From assembly GCF_003666685.1 (NCBI RefSeq), contig NZ_RCIZ01000001.1, forward strand, positions 806,001 to 870,000: DNA of 64,000 bases. Reading direction: 5' to 3'. The translations under genes and the position numbers were made by a program. Source of the stretch: Mesorhizobium sp. YM1C-6-2 (GTDB lineage Bacteria; Pseudomonadota; Alphaproteobacteria; Rhizobiales; Rhizobiaceae). This document shows, in pieces, positions 10,010 to 18,106 of this stretch (positions within the stretch are counted from its first letter, which is position 1; each line of letters opens with the position of its first letter). The notes beneath the pieces are model-generated. The model made no database searches and was not told the origin of the DNA. It saw only the letters and a program-made list of their open reading frames with translations.

Positions 10010-10873
10010 TCAATGGGCCGCGGCCAGCACGGCGCGCGCTGCCCGCCGGACGAGGGCCGGCAGGACCTGCACGCGATACCATGCCGGCGATTCGACGCTG
10101 TCGCGCCCGGTAAAGGACGCGGAGGCGGCCGCGGCGAAGTGATGCGCCGTTTCGGGATCGAGCTTGCGACCACCAAGCTGGTCCTCGAGCTGCGTCCATC
10201 GCCGTGCCGTGGCTTCCACGGAGCCCACCGCGATCCTGACATCGTCGACCGTATCGTCGGCGCCCAGGGATGCCGCCATGCTGACGATCGCCGCCGGATA
10301 GTCGCCTGCCTTGCGCAGCGGCAGCCGAATGTGAGCGGTCGACATCGGCTGGCGCGCTATGACGACGGCTGTCAGCAAGGTGCCGGCGGGAAGCGTGCGG
10401 CGGCGTTCCAGGAACGAGCCGATGGCAAGCCGCTGCATGCCGCCGGGTCCGCCGAGCTCGACCGCCGCGTCGAGCGACAGCAGCGCCGGCGCCAGGTCGG
10501 ATGCCGCGAAATCGGCGGCGCAGAGGTTCCCGCCGACGGTCGCCATCTGTCGTATCGACGGGTTCGCCGCGCTGCCGGCCGCGATCGACAGGCCTTGGCA
10601 CTGCCGGATGCCGGCCAGCGCCGCCGCCAGCCTTTCATGGGTCACGCATGCGCCGATGCGAATCTCGTCTTCGGTGATGTCGACAGCGTTCAGTTCCGGG
10701 ATCGCGCCGATGCCGACATAGAAGGGCAGGTGGGTCTCCCCTCTGATCGGCGCCCGCATGATCCATGTCCCGCCGGCAAGCGGCGCGCCCTCGGTTCCCC
10801 TCTCGGCCAGGGCGGCCAGCGCGCCCGCCAGGTCGTCGGCGATGACTAGTCTCTCATGGCTTTGGGCTGGCAC
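10010..10873 (-). CDS. FAD-binding medium subunit of molybdenum hydroxylase
   Basis: A 287-residue FAD subunit (CoxM / XDH medium chain type). Flavin-binding loops are visible as PLAGGTWIM (~residue 34) and ATVGGNLCAADF (~120), and the CO-dehydrogenase flavoprotein C-terminal domain follows. GTG 10873 is chosen: AGAGGAG precedes it by 7 bases and a longer frame upstream would run into the permease gene. Transfers electrons from the 2Fe-2S clusters to an acceptor such as NAD+ or oxygen. It starts 46 bases after the permease stop, so the transporter and the hydroxylase are very probably cotranscribed. Confidence 0.85.
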   Translation of the reverse strand: MPAQSHERLVIADDLAGALAALAERGTEGAPLAGGTWIMRAPIRGETHLPFYVGIGAIPELNAVDITEDEIRIGACVTHERLAAALAGIRQCQGLSIAAGSAANPSIRQMATVGGNLCAADFAASDLAPALLSLDAAVELGGPGGMQRLAIGSFLERRRTLPAGTLLTAVVIARQPMSTAHIRLPLRKAGDYPAAIVSMAASLGADDTVDDVRIAVGSVEATARRWTQLEDQLGGRKLDPETAHHFAAAASASFTGRDSVESPAWYRVQVLPALVRRAARAVLAAAH

Positions 10874-10919
10874 GCGCTGGCTCCTCTGATATGCCGACAG
10901 TGCGGGGAATGATCGAGTT

Positions 10920-11951
10920 TCAGCCCCGGCCGACCAGCATGCGGTAGCGGAACTGGTCGAGGATGACGGCAAGGATCAGCAGGCCGCCCAGCAGCACCAT
11001 CTGCAGGTAAGAGCCGATCTGCGCGATGTTCATGCCGTTCTGGACGAGCATGATGAAGAATGCGCCCAGCACCACGCTCTCGACCCGGCCGAGGCCGCCC
11101 CTGAGCGAGACGCCCGCGATCACGCAGGCGGCGATGGATTCGAGGGCCACCGAGCCGCCGAGATTGGTCTCGCCCGATTCCACCCGCGCCGTCAGAAGCA
11201 GGCCGGCCAGCGAAGCGAGCAGCGCGCACATCACATAGGCGAGGAACAGCACCCGCTTGGTGTCGATGCCGGACAGGTGGGCGGCCTTGGTGTTGCCGCC
11301 GACCGCATAGATATAGGCGCCGAGCTTGGTGCGGTTCATGACGATCCAGATCACGATGATCGCAAGGATCGCGATGATCACCGGGACCGGCATGCCGAAC
11401 AGCCGGCCGAAACCGAAGAAATTGCCGAATTCGTAGGGCAGGCGCGACACCGGCACGCCGCCGGTCAGGAAGAGCGCGGTGCCGGCGCCGACCGACTGCA
11501 CGCCGAGCGTCATGATGAAGGGCGACACGCCGAACTGGGCGACGCCGATGCCGTTCAGGCATCCGACGACGAGGGCGGCCCCGAAGCCGGCGAGACATCC
11601 GAGGAAGATCACCAGCCAGACGTGGTCCGGCATCGCGTTCGCAAGCGCGACCATGGCAAGCGCGCTGACGACCGAGGTCAGCGCGATCGAGGTGCCGACG
11701 GCGAGGTCGAAGCCGCCGGTGATCAGCACGATCATCTGGCCGAGCGAGACCAGGATCAGATAGACCGACTGCCGCGCGACATTGGTCAGGTTCTCCATCG
11801 ACAGGAACTGGCTGGAAACCAGCGAGAAAATGATCAGCGCGGCGACCAGGAAGAACGGCAGCACGCCGACCTTGAGGAAAAGCGTCCTGACCGCATCGAG
11901 CGCAAGCCGGCGTGACGCCGTACCGTTTGCGACTGTGTCTGGCGAGGTCAT
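10920..11951 (-). CDS. RbsC-type ABC transporter permease
   Basis: A 343-residue BPD_transp_2 permease of the ribose/xylose class, with about eight to ten hydrophobic segments and the family stretch LITGGFDLAVGTSIALTS (~residues 78-95) and SVALESIAACVIAGVSLRGG (~250-269). It forms a homodimeric pore with the fused ATPase encoded immediately upstream; the two genes overlap by one base at 11951. The transporter is in the middle of a catabolic operon, so its substrate is likely the compound handled by the flanking enzymes rather than a sugar. Confidence 0.88.
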   Translation of the reverse strand: MTSPDTVANGTASRRLALDAVRTLFLKVGVLPFFLVAALIIFSLVSSQFLSMENLTNVARQSVYLILVSLGQMIVLITGGFDLAVGTSIALTSVVSALAMVALANAMPDHVWLVIFLGCLAGFGAALVVGCLNGIGVAQFGVSPFIMTLGVQSVGAGTALFLTGGVPVSRLPYEFGNFFGFGRLFGMPVPVIIAILAIIVIWIVMNRTKLGAYIYAVGGNTKAAHLSGIDTKRVLFLAYVMCALLASLAGLLLTARVESGETNLGGSVALESIAACVIAGVSLRGGLGRVESVVLGAFFIMLVQNGMNIAQIGSYLQMVLLGGLLILAVILDQFRYRMLVGRG

Positions 11952-13462
11952 CAGGCGGAAATCCTTGTTTCACTGAAGAAGTGGCGCAAGACGGTCTCTT
12001 CGGCGATGTCCTGCCCTTCGAGTTCGGCCGAGATCCTGCCGCGGCAGAAGACGAGAAGCCGATGCGAAAGATGCATGACTTCCGGAAGGTCGGAGGAGAC
12101 GATGACCACGGCCTTGCCGGCCTCGGCGAGGTCGCGGATAAGGAGATAGAGCTGACTGCGGGTGCCCATGTCGACGCCGACCGTCGGCTCGTCGAAGATG
12201 TAGACTTGGCGCCCTTCGCCAAAACCCTTGCCGAACAGCACCTTCTGCTGGTTGCCGCCCGACAGGGTCGCCACCGCTTTCGCCATGGTGCCTGGCGCTA
12301 GGTCCACCCGCTTGCCGATGGCGTCCGCCTCGGCATTGCTGCGGGCGGGGGAGGGCAGCCCCAGCGGCCCTGCGAGATCGCGGCGCCCGAGAAGGCTGAG
12401 ACGAATGTTGTCCCGCGCGGACGCGGCGAGCACCAGTCCTTCCGTCTTGCGGTCGGGCGGCAGATAGAAGATCCCGGACTTCAGGAGCTTGCGTGTGGGC
12501 AGGCCGGTGACGTCCTTGCCGTTCAGCGTCACGGTACCTGCCTTCAACGGCTGCAGGCCGAGAATGCTGCGCCAGACGCGTGACTTGCCCGACCCGACAA
12601 GTCCTGCAAGCCCGAGGACCTCGCCGGCGCGCACGTCGATGTCGACGCCGTGGACGCCGCCTGCGACGACGCCGCGCAGCGAGAGCAGTGTCTCCCCGTC
12701 GGGCCGGCGTTCGATGTGAGGATAGACCTTGTCGATGGCACGGCCGGTCATAAGCTCGACCAGCGCGCTCTCCGACACGGTCCTTGCATCCACGGTTCCG
12801 ATCAGCTTGCCGTCGCGCAGGACCGTGATCCGGTCCGCGATCTCGGCGAATTCCTGGATCCGGTGCGAAATGTAGATGATGCCGACGCCGCCTTCCTTCG
12901 CCTTGCGGATGAAGGAGAAGAGTTTTTCGGTTTCCTTCTCCGTCAGCGACGCGGTCGGTTCGTCGAGGATCAGAACGCGCGCCTTCGCGTGCAACGCCTT
13001 GGCGATCTCGACCATCTGCTGCTGCGCACGGGAGAGGCGGGCGACAGGCGAGCGGATGTCGATGTCGAAGCCGAGTTCACGGAACAGGGCTTCGGTGTTC
13101 TTCTCCATCGTCTTGCGGTCGACGAAAAGGCCTCGCCGCGGCTCCTGGCCTAGATAGACGTTCTCGAAGACGCTCAGCGTCGGGACGAGCGAGAATTCCT
13201 GGAAAACCGTGCCGATACCCGCCTTGCGGGCGTCCTGGACCGAACGGAACGTGACCTCCTCGCCGTCGATGCGCAGCGTCCCGGCCGTCGGGAGATAGAC
13301 CCCCGACAGGATGGAGATCAGGGTCGACTTGCCCGCCCCGTTCTCGCCGAACAGGACGTGCACCTCCCCGCGCTCGACCTGGAAGTCGATATCCGATAGC
13401 GCCTTGACGCCCGGGAACTCCTTGGAGATCCCGGTCATCTCGACCAGCGGCTGTTGGCTCAT
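11951..13462 (-). CDS. RbsA-type ABC transporter ATP-binding protein
   Basis: A 503-residue tandem ATPase of the RbsA/MglA class. The N-terminal domain has GENGAGKST, a signature LSRAQQQMVEIAKAL and Walker B VLILDEPTASLT. The C-terminal domain has GLVGSGKSRVW, LSGGNQQKV and YIFDEPTVGVDMGT. The ATG at 13462 is chosen because AAGGAG precedes it; the frame runs on to a GTG at 13480. It overlaps the permease gene by one base and follows the binding-protein gene by 59 bases. Confidence 0.9.
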   Translation of the reverse strand: MSQQPLVEMTGISKEFPGVKALSDIDFQVERGEVHVLFGENGAGKSTLISILSGVYLPTAGTLRIDGEEVTFRSVQDARKAGIGTVFQEFSLVPTLSVFENVYLGQEPRRGLFVDRKTMEKNTEALFRELGFDIDIRSPVARLSRAQQQMVEIAKALHAKARVLILDEPTASLTEKETEKLFSFIRKAKEGGVGIIYISHRIQEFAEIADRITVLRDGKLIGTVDARTVSESALVELMTGRAIDKVYPHIERRPDGETLLSLRGVVAGGVHGVDIDVRAGEVLGLAGLVGSGKSRVWRSILGLQPLKAGTVTLNGKDVTGLPTRKLLKSGIFYLPPDRKTEGLVLAASARDNIRLSLLGRRDLAGPLGLPSPARSNAEADAIGKRVDLAPGTMAKAVATLSGGNQQKVLFGKGFGEGRQVYIFDEPTVGVDMGTRSQLYLLIRDLAEAGKAVVIVSSDLPEVMHLSHRLLVFCRGRISAELEGQDIAEETVLRHFFSETRISA

Positions 13463-13521
13463 GCCCCTGCTCCTTGACACACGGCCCCGCCGCTTGGGCG
13501 GGACCGTGCGAGGACGATAGC

Positions 13522-14592
13522 TCAGTTTACGCTGAAGACGGGCTTGTAGTCGTCGGGCGGCAGGATGTTGGTCTGCGGCACGTCGTTGACGTTTTCCGGA
13601 TCGACCACGAAGATCTTCGGCCCGACATGCTTGATGAAGTCCTTCTTCTCAAGCGCGCGCACGGCCTGGTCTATCGCGATGCGGCCCTGGATGACCATCG
13701 AGTCGGCGGGCGAGGCGAGGATGAAGCCGCGCTTGATGCCCTCGTAGACGCCGGGGGTCATGTAGAAGGCAAGCAGGTCGACCTTGCCCTGGAGCCCGCG
13801 CTCGCGGATCAGCCCCTGGGCGGCTTCCGCGGTGACAGCGGTGCCGGCGATGTAGCGCACGTTCGGATTGGCCTGCAGCGCGTCCTCGACGAGCTTCAGC
13901 TGCACTTCCTTGCCGGTATCGCCGAACTTCGGCTCAAGCACCTTGATGGCGGAGCCTTTGACCGCCTCCATGAAGCCCTTGTGGGCGGCCTCGACCCAGC
14001 CGGCGCCGGCCGGTCCGGGGAACCATGCCACCTCGACCTCCTCGGAACCGGCGGGGTGCTTGCCGGCCAGGTATTTGCCGGTCTCGGCACCCATCACCTC
14101 GAAGGACACCAGCGACTTCGCGGTGACGTCCGGCGAGGAGATGCCGTTGATGACGTCGATGACCGGAATGCCCTTCTTCGCCACTTCGGAGACCAGGTTG
14201 TTGAGGCCGTCCAGCGAGATCGCGCCGATGACGACAGCCTCGGCGCCGCTCGCGACGCAGTCCTCGATCTGCGAGATCTGCTTGGCGAGTTCGGTGTAGC
14301 CGCCGGCTTCGGCGATGTTCATCTTCACGCCGAGCCTCGCCGCCTCCTCCGCGACGCCGTAGCCGACGCCGAGCCAGTAGGCGTCTTTCATGTGCGGGAA
14401 GGATACGCAGATATTCCAGGGTTTCTCGGCCTTCTCCAGCGGGACGTAGGAAACGTCGACCGACTTGCCGTCGGCGGAGAAGGGCGGCTCGATCTTCGCC
14501 GCATCATACGGATACCAGTCCGCGGCGAAGGCATGCGACAGTGCTGCCGTCGAAACGGCAGCGGCAAGCATCAATCCTGACAGTCTTTTCAT
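13522..14592 (-). CDS. TorT-like periplasmic substrate-binding protein
   Basis: A 356-residue exported type I periplasmic binding protein. A signal peptide is clear: MKRL basic start, hydrophobic core, and a likely cut after SHAFA. The mature part resembles the TorT/sugar-binding group (PWNICVSFPHMKDAYWLGVG near residue 60; VVIGAISLDGLNNLV near 143). TorT itself senses TMAO with the TorS kinase, but no torSR genes are here; paired with the Rbs-type permease and ATPase it is most simply the importer's ligand-binding protein. The ligand is unknown; the surrounding enzymes suggest a small N-containing ring compound. Confidence 0.85.
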   Translation of the reverse strand: MKRLSGLMLAAAVSTAALSHAFAADWYPYDAAKIEPPFSADGKSVDVSYVPLEKAEKPWNICVSFPHMKDAYWLGVGYGVAEEAARLGVKMNIAEAGGYTELAKQISQIEDCVASGAEAVVIGAISLDGLNNLVSEVAKKGIPVIDVINGISSPDVTAKSLVSFEVMGAETGKYLAGKHPAGSEEVEVAWFPGPAGAGWVEAAHKGFMEAVKGSAIKVLEPKFGDTGKEVQLKLVEDALQANPNVRYIAGTAVTAEAAQGLIRERGLQGKVDLLAFYMTPGVYEGIKRGFILASPADSMVIQGRIAIDQAVRALEKKDFIKHVGPKIFVVDPENVNDVPQTNILPPDDYKPVFSVN

Positions 14593-14648
14593 CGTAGTTC
14601 CCCTTGCTATCTTGCCGCCGGGCCTGGTGGCGGCGGTACGCCCAGTAA

Positions 14649-15620
14649 TCAGTCGAGTGATTCCCTTATCTTGCCGATCAGTCCCTCGCGGTCGGCGCGC
14701 GCCTTGAGCGCGTCGTCGATGGTGACCCTGACGAAGCGCGTCGGCGTGTTCGGCTGCATCTGGCCGATCAGGTCCATGTCGGCCGAGATCACCGTGCCGA
14801 TCATGAAGTAGCCGCCGCCAGACACCGCATCGCGGTGCAGGATGATCGGCTCGGTGCCGCCAGGCACCTGGATGGAGCCGTACGGGTAGCAGCTGTCGAC
14901 GATGTTCGACGGATCGGAGCCCGCCCCGAAAGGCTGCTCGCGCTCCACGAACTGGAGCTTGCGCCCGCCGCGGAAACGGTAGCCCATGCGGTCGGCTTCC
15001 GGCGCCACCTTCCAGTCGTCGTCGAAGAAGCCGTCCTGCGATGCTTCGGTGATCCGGTGCCAGTAGAGGCCGGGCAGGACACGAAGCTCCGCCGGCCGTC
15101 CCGGTCCTCGCCGCAGTGCTTCCGGCACGCTGCGCCCGTTTTTGGCGTTTGCGGCCGCGCCGAGCGGCAGCTCGTCGCCGGCTGCGATGGCGCGTCCCTT
15201 GAAACCGCCGAGCGCACCGATCGGATAGGTCGAGCGGCTTCCGAGAGCCACCGGGACGTCGATGCCGCCTGCAACGGCGATGTAGATGCGTGCGCCGGTC
15301 TTGAGGAAGTCGAAGGAGAGAACCTGTCCCTTCTTCACCGCGAAGGCGGTCCAGCCCGGCTTCTCCTCGCCGTCGAGCTTGATCGGCATGTCCGCGCCGG
15401 TGACGGCGACCGCGGTGTCGGACGTGAATTCGATTTGCGGGCCGATAAAGACCGCTTCGAGCCCTGCCGCTCCTTCGTCATTGCCGACGAGGAGGTTGGC
15501 CGCGCGCATGGCGAGGCGGTCCATCGCGCCTCCGATCGGGATGCCGAGATGGAAATAGCCCGGACGTCCGAGGTCCTGGACCGTCGTCGACAGGCCCGGA
15601 TTGATGACCCTAGCGCCCAT
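14649..15620 (-). CDS. pxpC: PxpC/KipA-type biotin-dependent carboxyltransferase-family protein
   Basis: A 323-residue homologue of 5-oxoprolinase subunit C (KipA, allophanate hydrolase subunit 2 domain). Family motifs are well kept: LSTTVQDLGRPGYFHLGIP near the start, AMDRLAMRAANLLVGND (~35-50) and GGIDVPVALGSRSTYPIGA (~120-138). In PxpABC the B and C subunits catalyse the ATP-dependent part of 5-oxoproline ring opening; the same AHS1/AHS2 fold forms the carboxyltransferase domain of urea carboxylase. The gene overlaps pxpB by 11 bases. Because a biotin carboxylase and biotinyl carrier sit in the same operon, a biotin-dependent role is as plausible as 5-oxoprolinase. Confidence 0.8.
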   Translation of the reverse strand: MGARVINPGLSTTVQDLGRPGYFHLGIPIGGAMDRLAMRAANLLVGNDEGAAGLEAVFIGPQIEFTSDTAVAVTGADMPIKLDGEEKPGWTAFAVKKGQVLSFDFLKTGARIYIAVAGGIDVPVALGSRSTYPIGALGGFKGRAIAAGDELPLGAAANAKNGRSVPEALRRGPGRPAELRVLPGLYWHRITEASQDGFFDDDWKVAPEADRMGYRFRGGRKLQFVEREQPFGAGSDPSNIVDSCYPYGSIQVPGGTEPIILHRDAVSGGGYFMIGTVISADMDLIGQMQPNTPTRFVRVTIDDALKARADREGLIGKIRESLD

Positions 15621-16485
15621 GGATCGCCCCCTCCAGCTTGGCGTTGTAGCCGTCGATGTCTTTCTGGAATTCGGTCAGGTCGAAGGTCACGTCGCTCATC
15701 GGCGGGGCGAAACGGCCGGCCTCCACGTCGGCGACCGTCTGGTCGTATTCCTCGCGTCCGATGGACCTGAACTTGACGATGTCTCCCGGCCGGAAGAACA
15801 CCATGAAGTCGCGCAGGTAGCTTACCTTCTGTTCCGGATCGAAGATCGGTATCGGCGTGATGCCGAACATCTGATAGCCGCCGGCGCCGCGCACCGAATA
15901 GATCGCCGTGAAGCAGCCGCCGTAGCCGACCGTCAGCTTCGGCGTGTCCGTCCGCGGCCGCAGATATTTCGGCACCTGAAGCTGCCGCGGCCGGTCGACC
16001 ATCTGATACATGAACGGCAGGCCGGCGACGAAGCCGACCATCGATACGAACCACGGCGCGCCGGAATGGGCGGCGATGAAGTCGTCGACGGTCGCGTAGT
16101 TGTTGACGCGCGCCGCATATTCGAGGTCGGTCGCCTTCGGGTCCTGATGCCGCTCGCGGAAGCGCATCAGCGTCTCGTGCGTCCACGGATCCTGGTAGAA
16201 GACCGGGATCTCGATGATGCGGGTGCCGATCGTCGGTTTGGCCTTCTCGGCCGCGCTCTCGATCGCCTGGACTTCCTTCAATATGTCGTCCGGCCGGATC
16301 ACGTCGGGATCGAACTTGATCTGGAACGATGCGTTGGCAGGGCAAATCTCGGTGATGCCCTTGATGCCGCTGTCCTTGATCGCGCTCGTCATCGAGAGGC
16401 TTCTGAAGAACGCCTCCAGCGACATGCTCTCGTCGCATTCGACGAACAGGTGCTCGTCGCCTCCGAAACTGTATCGGTTCTTCAT
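15610..16485 (-). CDS. pxpB: PxpB/KipI-type subunit, divergent
   Basis: A 291-residue AHS1/KipI-family protein, longer than the usual PxpB of about 220-240 residues. The C-terminal half follows the family pattern (YGGCFTAIYSVRGAGGYQMF, then ITPIPIFDPEQK), but the usual Pro-Gly-Phe turn before the GLP motif reads SMVGFVAGLPFMY, and the normally GGQTGIYP-like strand reads GGCFTAIYS. These differences are read by eye against remembered family consensus. It shares one base with the biotin carboxylase gene and overlaps pxpC, implying coupled translation and a complex. Divergence at conserved turns suggests a substrate other than 5-oxoproline. Confidence 0.75.
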   Translation of the reverse strand: MKNRYSFGGDEHLFVECDESMSLEAFFRSLSMTSAIKDSGIKGITEICPANASFQIKFDPDVIRPDDILKEVQAIESAAEKAKPTIGTRIIEIPVFYQDPWTHETLMRFRERHQDPKATDLEYAARVNNYATVDDFIAAHSGAPWFVSMVGFVAGLPFMYQMVDRPRQLQVPKYLRPRTDTPKLTVGYGGCFTAIYSVRGAGGYQMFGITPIPIFDPEQKVSYLRDFMVFFRPGDIVKFRSIGREEYDQTVADVEAGRFAPPMSDVTFDLTEFQKDIDGYNAKLEGAIHGR

Positions 16486-17867
16486 CAGGCCACCTCTTTG
16501 TCGCTGTCGGGTCGCGCGAAACGTGTCTCAAGCCATCCTTCGAGGAAACGCGTGTGGATGTCGCCCGCGGCCACGGCCGGGTCGGCGGCCAGCGCGCGGT
16601 GCAGCGGCGTCGTCGTCGGAATGCCCCGGATATCGAGGGCTGCAAGGGCGGCGGAGAGCCTGGACAGGCACTGTTCGCGCGTGTCGCCGTGAACGATCAG
16701 CTTGCCGAGCAGCGAATCGTAGAACGGCGGGACGACATAGCCCTCGTAGAGCATGGTGTCGAAGCGGACGTGGTCGGCTTCCGGAACGCTCAGCGTCTCG
16801 ACCGTTCCCGGCCCCGGCTGGAAGTCCTTGAACGGATCTTCCGCATTGATGCGGCACTCGATCGCGTGACCCGAGATGACGATGTCGTCCTGGCGCACCG
16901 ACAGAGGGGCGCCGCCGGCGATCTTCAGCATCTCCTGGACCAGGTCGATGCCGGTGATCATCTCGGTGACCGGATGCTCGACCTGGATGCGGGTGTTCAC
17001 CTCGATGAAGTAGAAGGCCTCGGTCTTGTCGTCGTAGAGATATTCGACCGTTCCTGCCCCGACATATCCGACCGAGCGGGCGAGGTCGACGGCGCTGGCA
17101 CAAAGCCGTTCGCGCACCTTCTGCGGCAGGTGGAATGCCGGCGCCTCTTCCCACACCTTCTGGCGGCGGCGCTGGAGGGAGCATTCGCGCTCGTAGCAAT
17201 GGACGAAATTGTGGCCGTCGCCGAGAATTTGCACCTCGATGTGCCGGGCGGCCGGGATGACCTTTTCGACATAGAGGCCGCCGTCGCCGAAAGCCGCTTC
17301 CGCCTCGGCCGAGGCCTGCAGGAACTGCCGCTCGAACTCCGAAGGTTCCTGGATGATGCGGATGCCGCGGCCGCCGCCGCCCGCCGCGGCCTTGATCATG
17401 ACGGGAAAACCGATCCTGTCGGCAATGCCGGCAGCCTCTGCCGCGTTAGAAACGCGACCGTCGCTGCCCGGAACGGTCGGCACGCCGGCTTTGTCGGCCT
17501 CGCGGCGCGCCGCGACCTTGTCGCCGAGCAGGCGGATCGAATCCCCTGAGGGTCCGACGAAACGCATCCCCGCCGCGACGACCGCGTCGGCGAATTCGGC
17601 ATTCTCGGCAAGGAAGCCGTAGCCGGGATGGACCGCATCGGCGTTCGTCTTGCGCGCCGCCTCGATCACATTTGCGATGTTCAGGTAGGATTTCCTGGCC
17701 GTCGCCGGCCCGATCTCGACCGCTTCGTCTGCCAGGCGCACGGCGAGCGAATCCGCATCGGCCGCGCTGTAGACCTGGATCGTGCGCAGGCCGAGGGCCT
17801 TCGCGGCACGATTGATCCGCACCGCGATCTCACCCCGATTTGCGATGAGCACGGAGCGGATGGACAT
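16485..17867 (-). CDS. Biotin carboxylase (AccC-like)
   Basis: A 460-residue biotin carboxylase of normal length. It starts [18 protein letters not shown], has HPGYGFLAENAEFA (~residue 85), the glycine-rich ATP-grasp loop IKAAAGGGGRGIRI (~157-170) and EVNTRIQVEHPVTE (~285-298), which contains the catalytic Arg/Glu region. It carboxylates biotin with bicarbonate and ATP. The start at 17867 overlaps the stop of the carrier gene by one base. In this operon it is more likely part of a dedicated carboxylase with the PxpB/PxpC homologues than the housekeeping acetyl-CoA carboxylase, whose AccA/AccD carboxyltransferase genes are absent here. Confidence 0.85.
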   Translation of the reverse strand: MSIRSVLIANRGEIAVRINRAAKALGLRTIQVYSAADADSLAVRLADEAVEIGPATARKSYLNIANVIEAARKTNADAVHPGYGFLAENAEFADAVVAAGMRFVGPSGDSIRLLGDKVAARREADKAGVPTVPGSDGRVSNAAEAAGIADRIGFPVMIKAAAGGGGRGIRIIQEPSEFERQFLQASAEAEAAFGDGGLYVEKVIPAARHIEVQILGDGHNFVHCYERECSLQRRRQKVWEEAPAFHLPQKVRERLCASAVDLARSVGYVGAGTVEYLYDDKTEAFYFIEVNTRIQVEHPVTEMITGIDLVQEMLKIAGGAPLSVRQDDIVISGHAIECRINAEDPFKDFQPGPGTVETLSVPEADHVRFDTMLYEGYVVPPFYDSLLGKLIVHGDTREQCLSRLSAALAALDIRGIPTTTPLHRALAADPAVAAGDIHTRFLEGWLETRFARPDSDKEVA

Positions 17868-18106
17868 CACTCGACCTCCGCGATGATATCGCCGGCCATG
17901 ATGGCGTCTTCGTTTTCGGCGACGAAACGGATCGCCTTGCCTGCGACGCCGGCCTTCACCTCGTGGAACGACTTCATCACCTCGACGAGGCCGATCACGT
18001 CGTCCTTGGCGACGGCATCGCCGTCTTCCTTGAACGACGGGCTGTCCGGCGTCGGCTTGCGGTAGAATACGCCTGGAAGCGGCGACCTGATTTCCTGCTT
18101 GCTCAT
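17867..18106 (-). CDS. Small stand-alone biotinyl (BCCP-like) domain protein
   Basis: Only 79 residues, equivalent to the biotinyl domain alone; housekeeping AccB is about 150. The hairpin carrying the target lysine reads [12 protein letters not shown], with Lys45 in place of the biotinylated lysine of the usual (E)AMKM sequence, so the residue after the lysine is Ser instead of Met or Leu. SPLPGVFYR near the N-terminus matches the first conserved strand of biotinyl domains. It overlaps both neighbours (4 bases with the pxpA homologue, 1 base with the carboxylase gene), so it is surely part of the same unit. Lipoylation instead of biotinylation is a less likely alternative. Confidence 0.82.
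   Translation of the reverse strand: MSKQEIRSPLPGVFYRKPTPDSPSFKEDGDAVAKDDVIGLVEVMKSFHEVKAGVAGKAIRFVAENEDAIMAGDIIAEVE

Noticed and set aside
7201-10113. A 970-codon open frame antisense to the molybdenum hydroxylase genes
   Set aside because: It mirrors conserved genes on the other strand, has no family features and is Arg/Ala/Asp-rich as expected of GC-rich antisense frames. The same applies to long frames at 20241-21695, 38310-40622 and 57581-59899.
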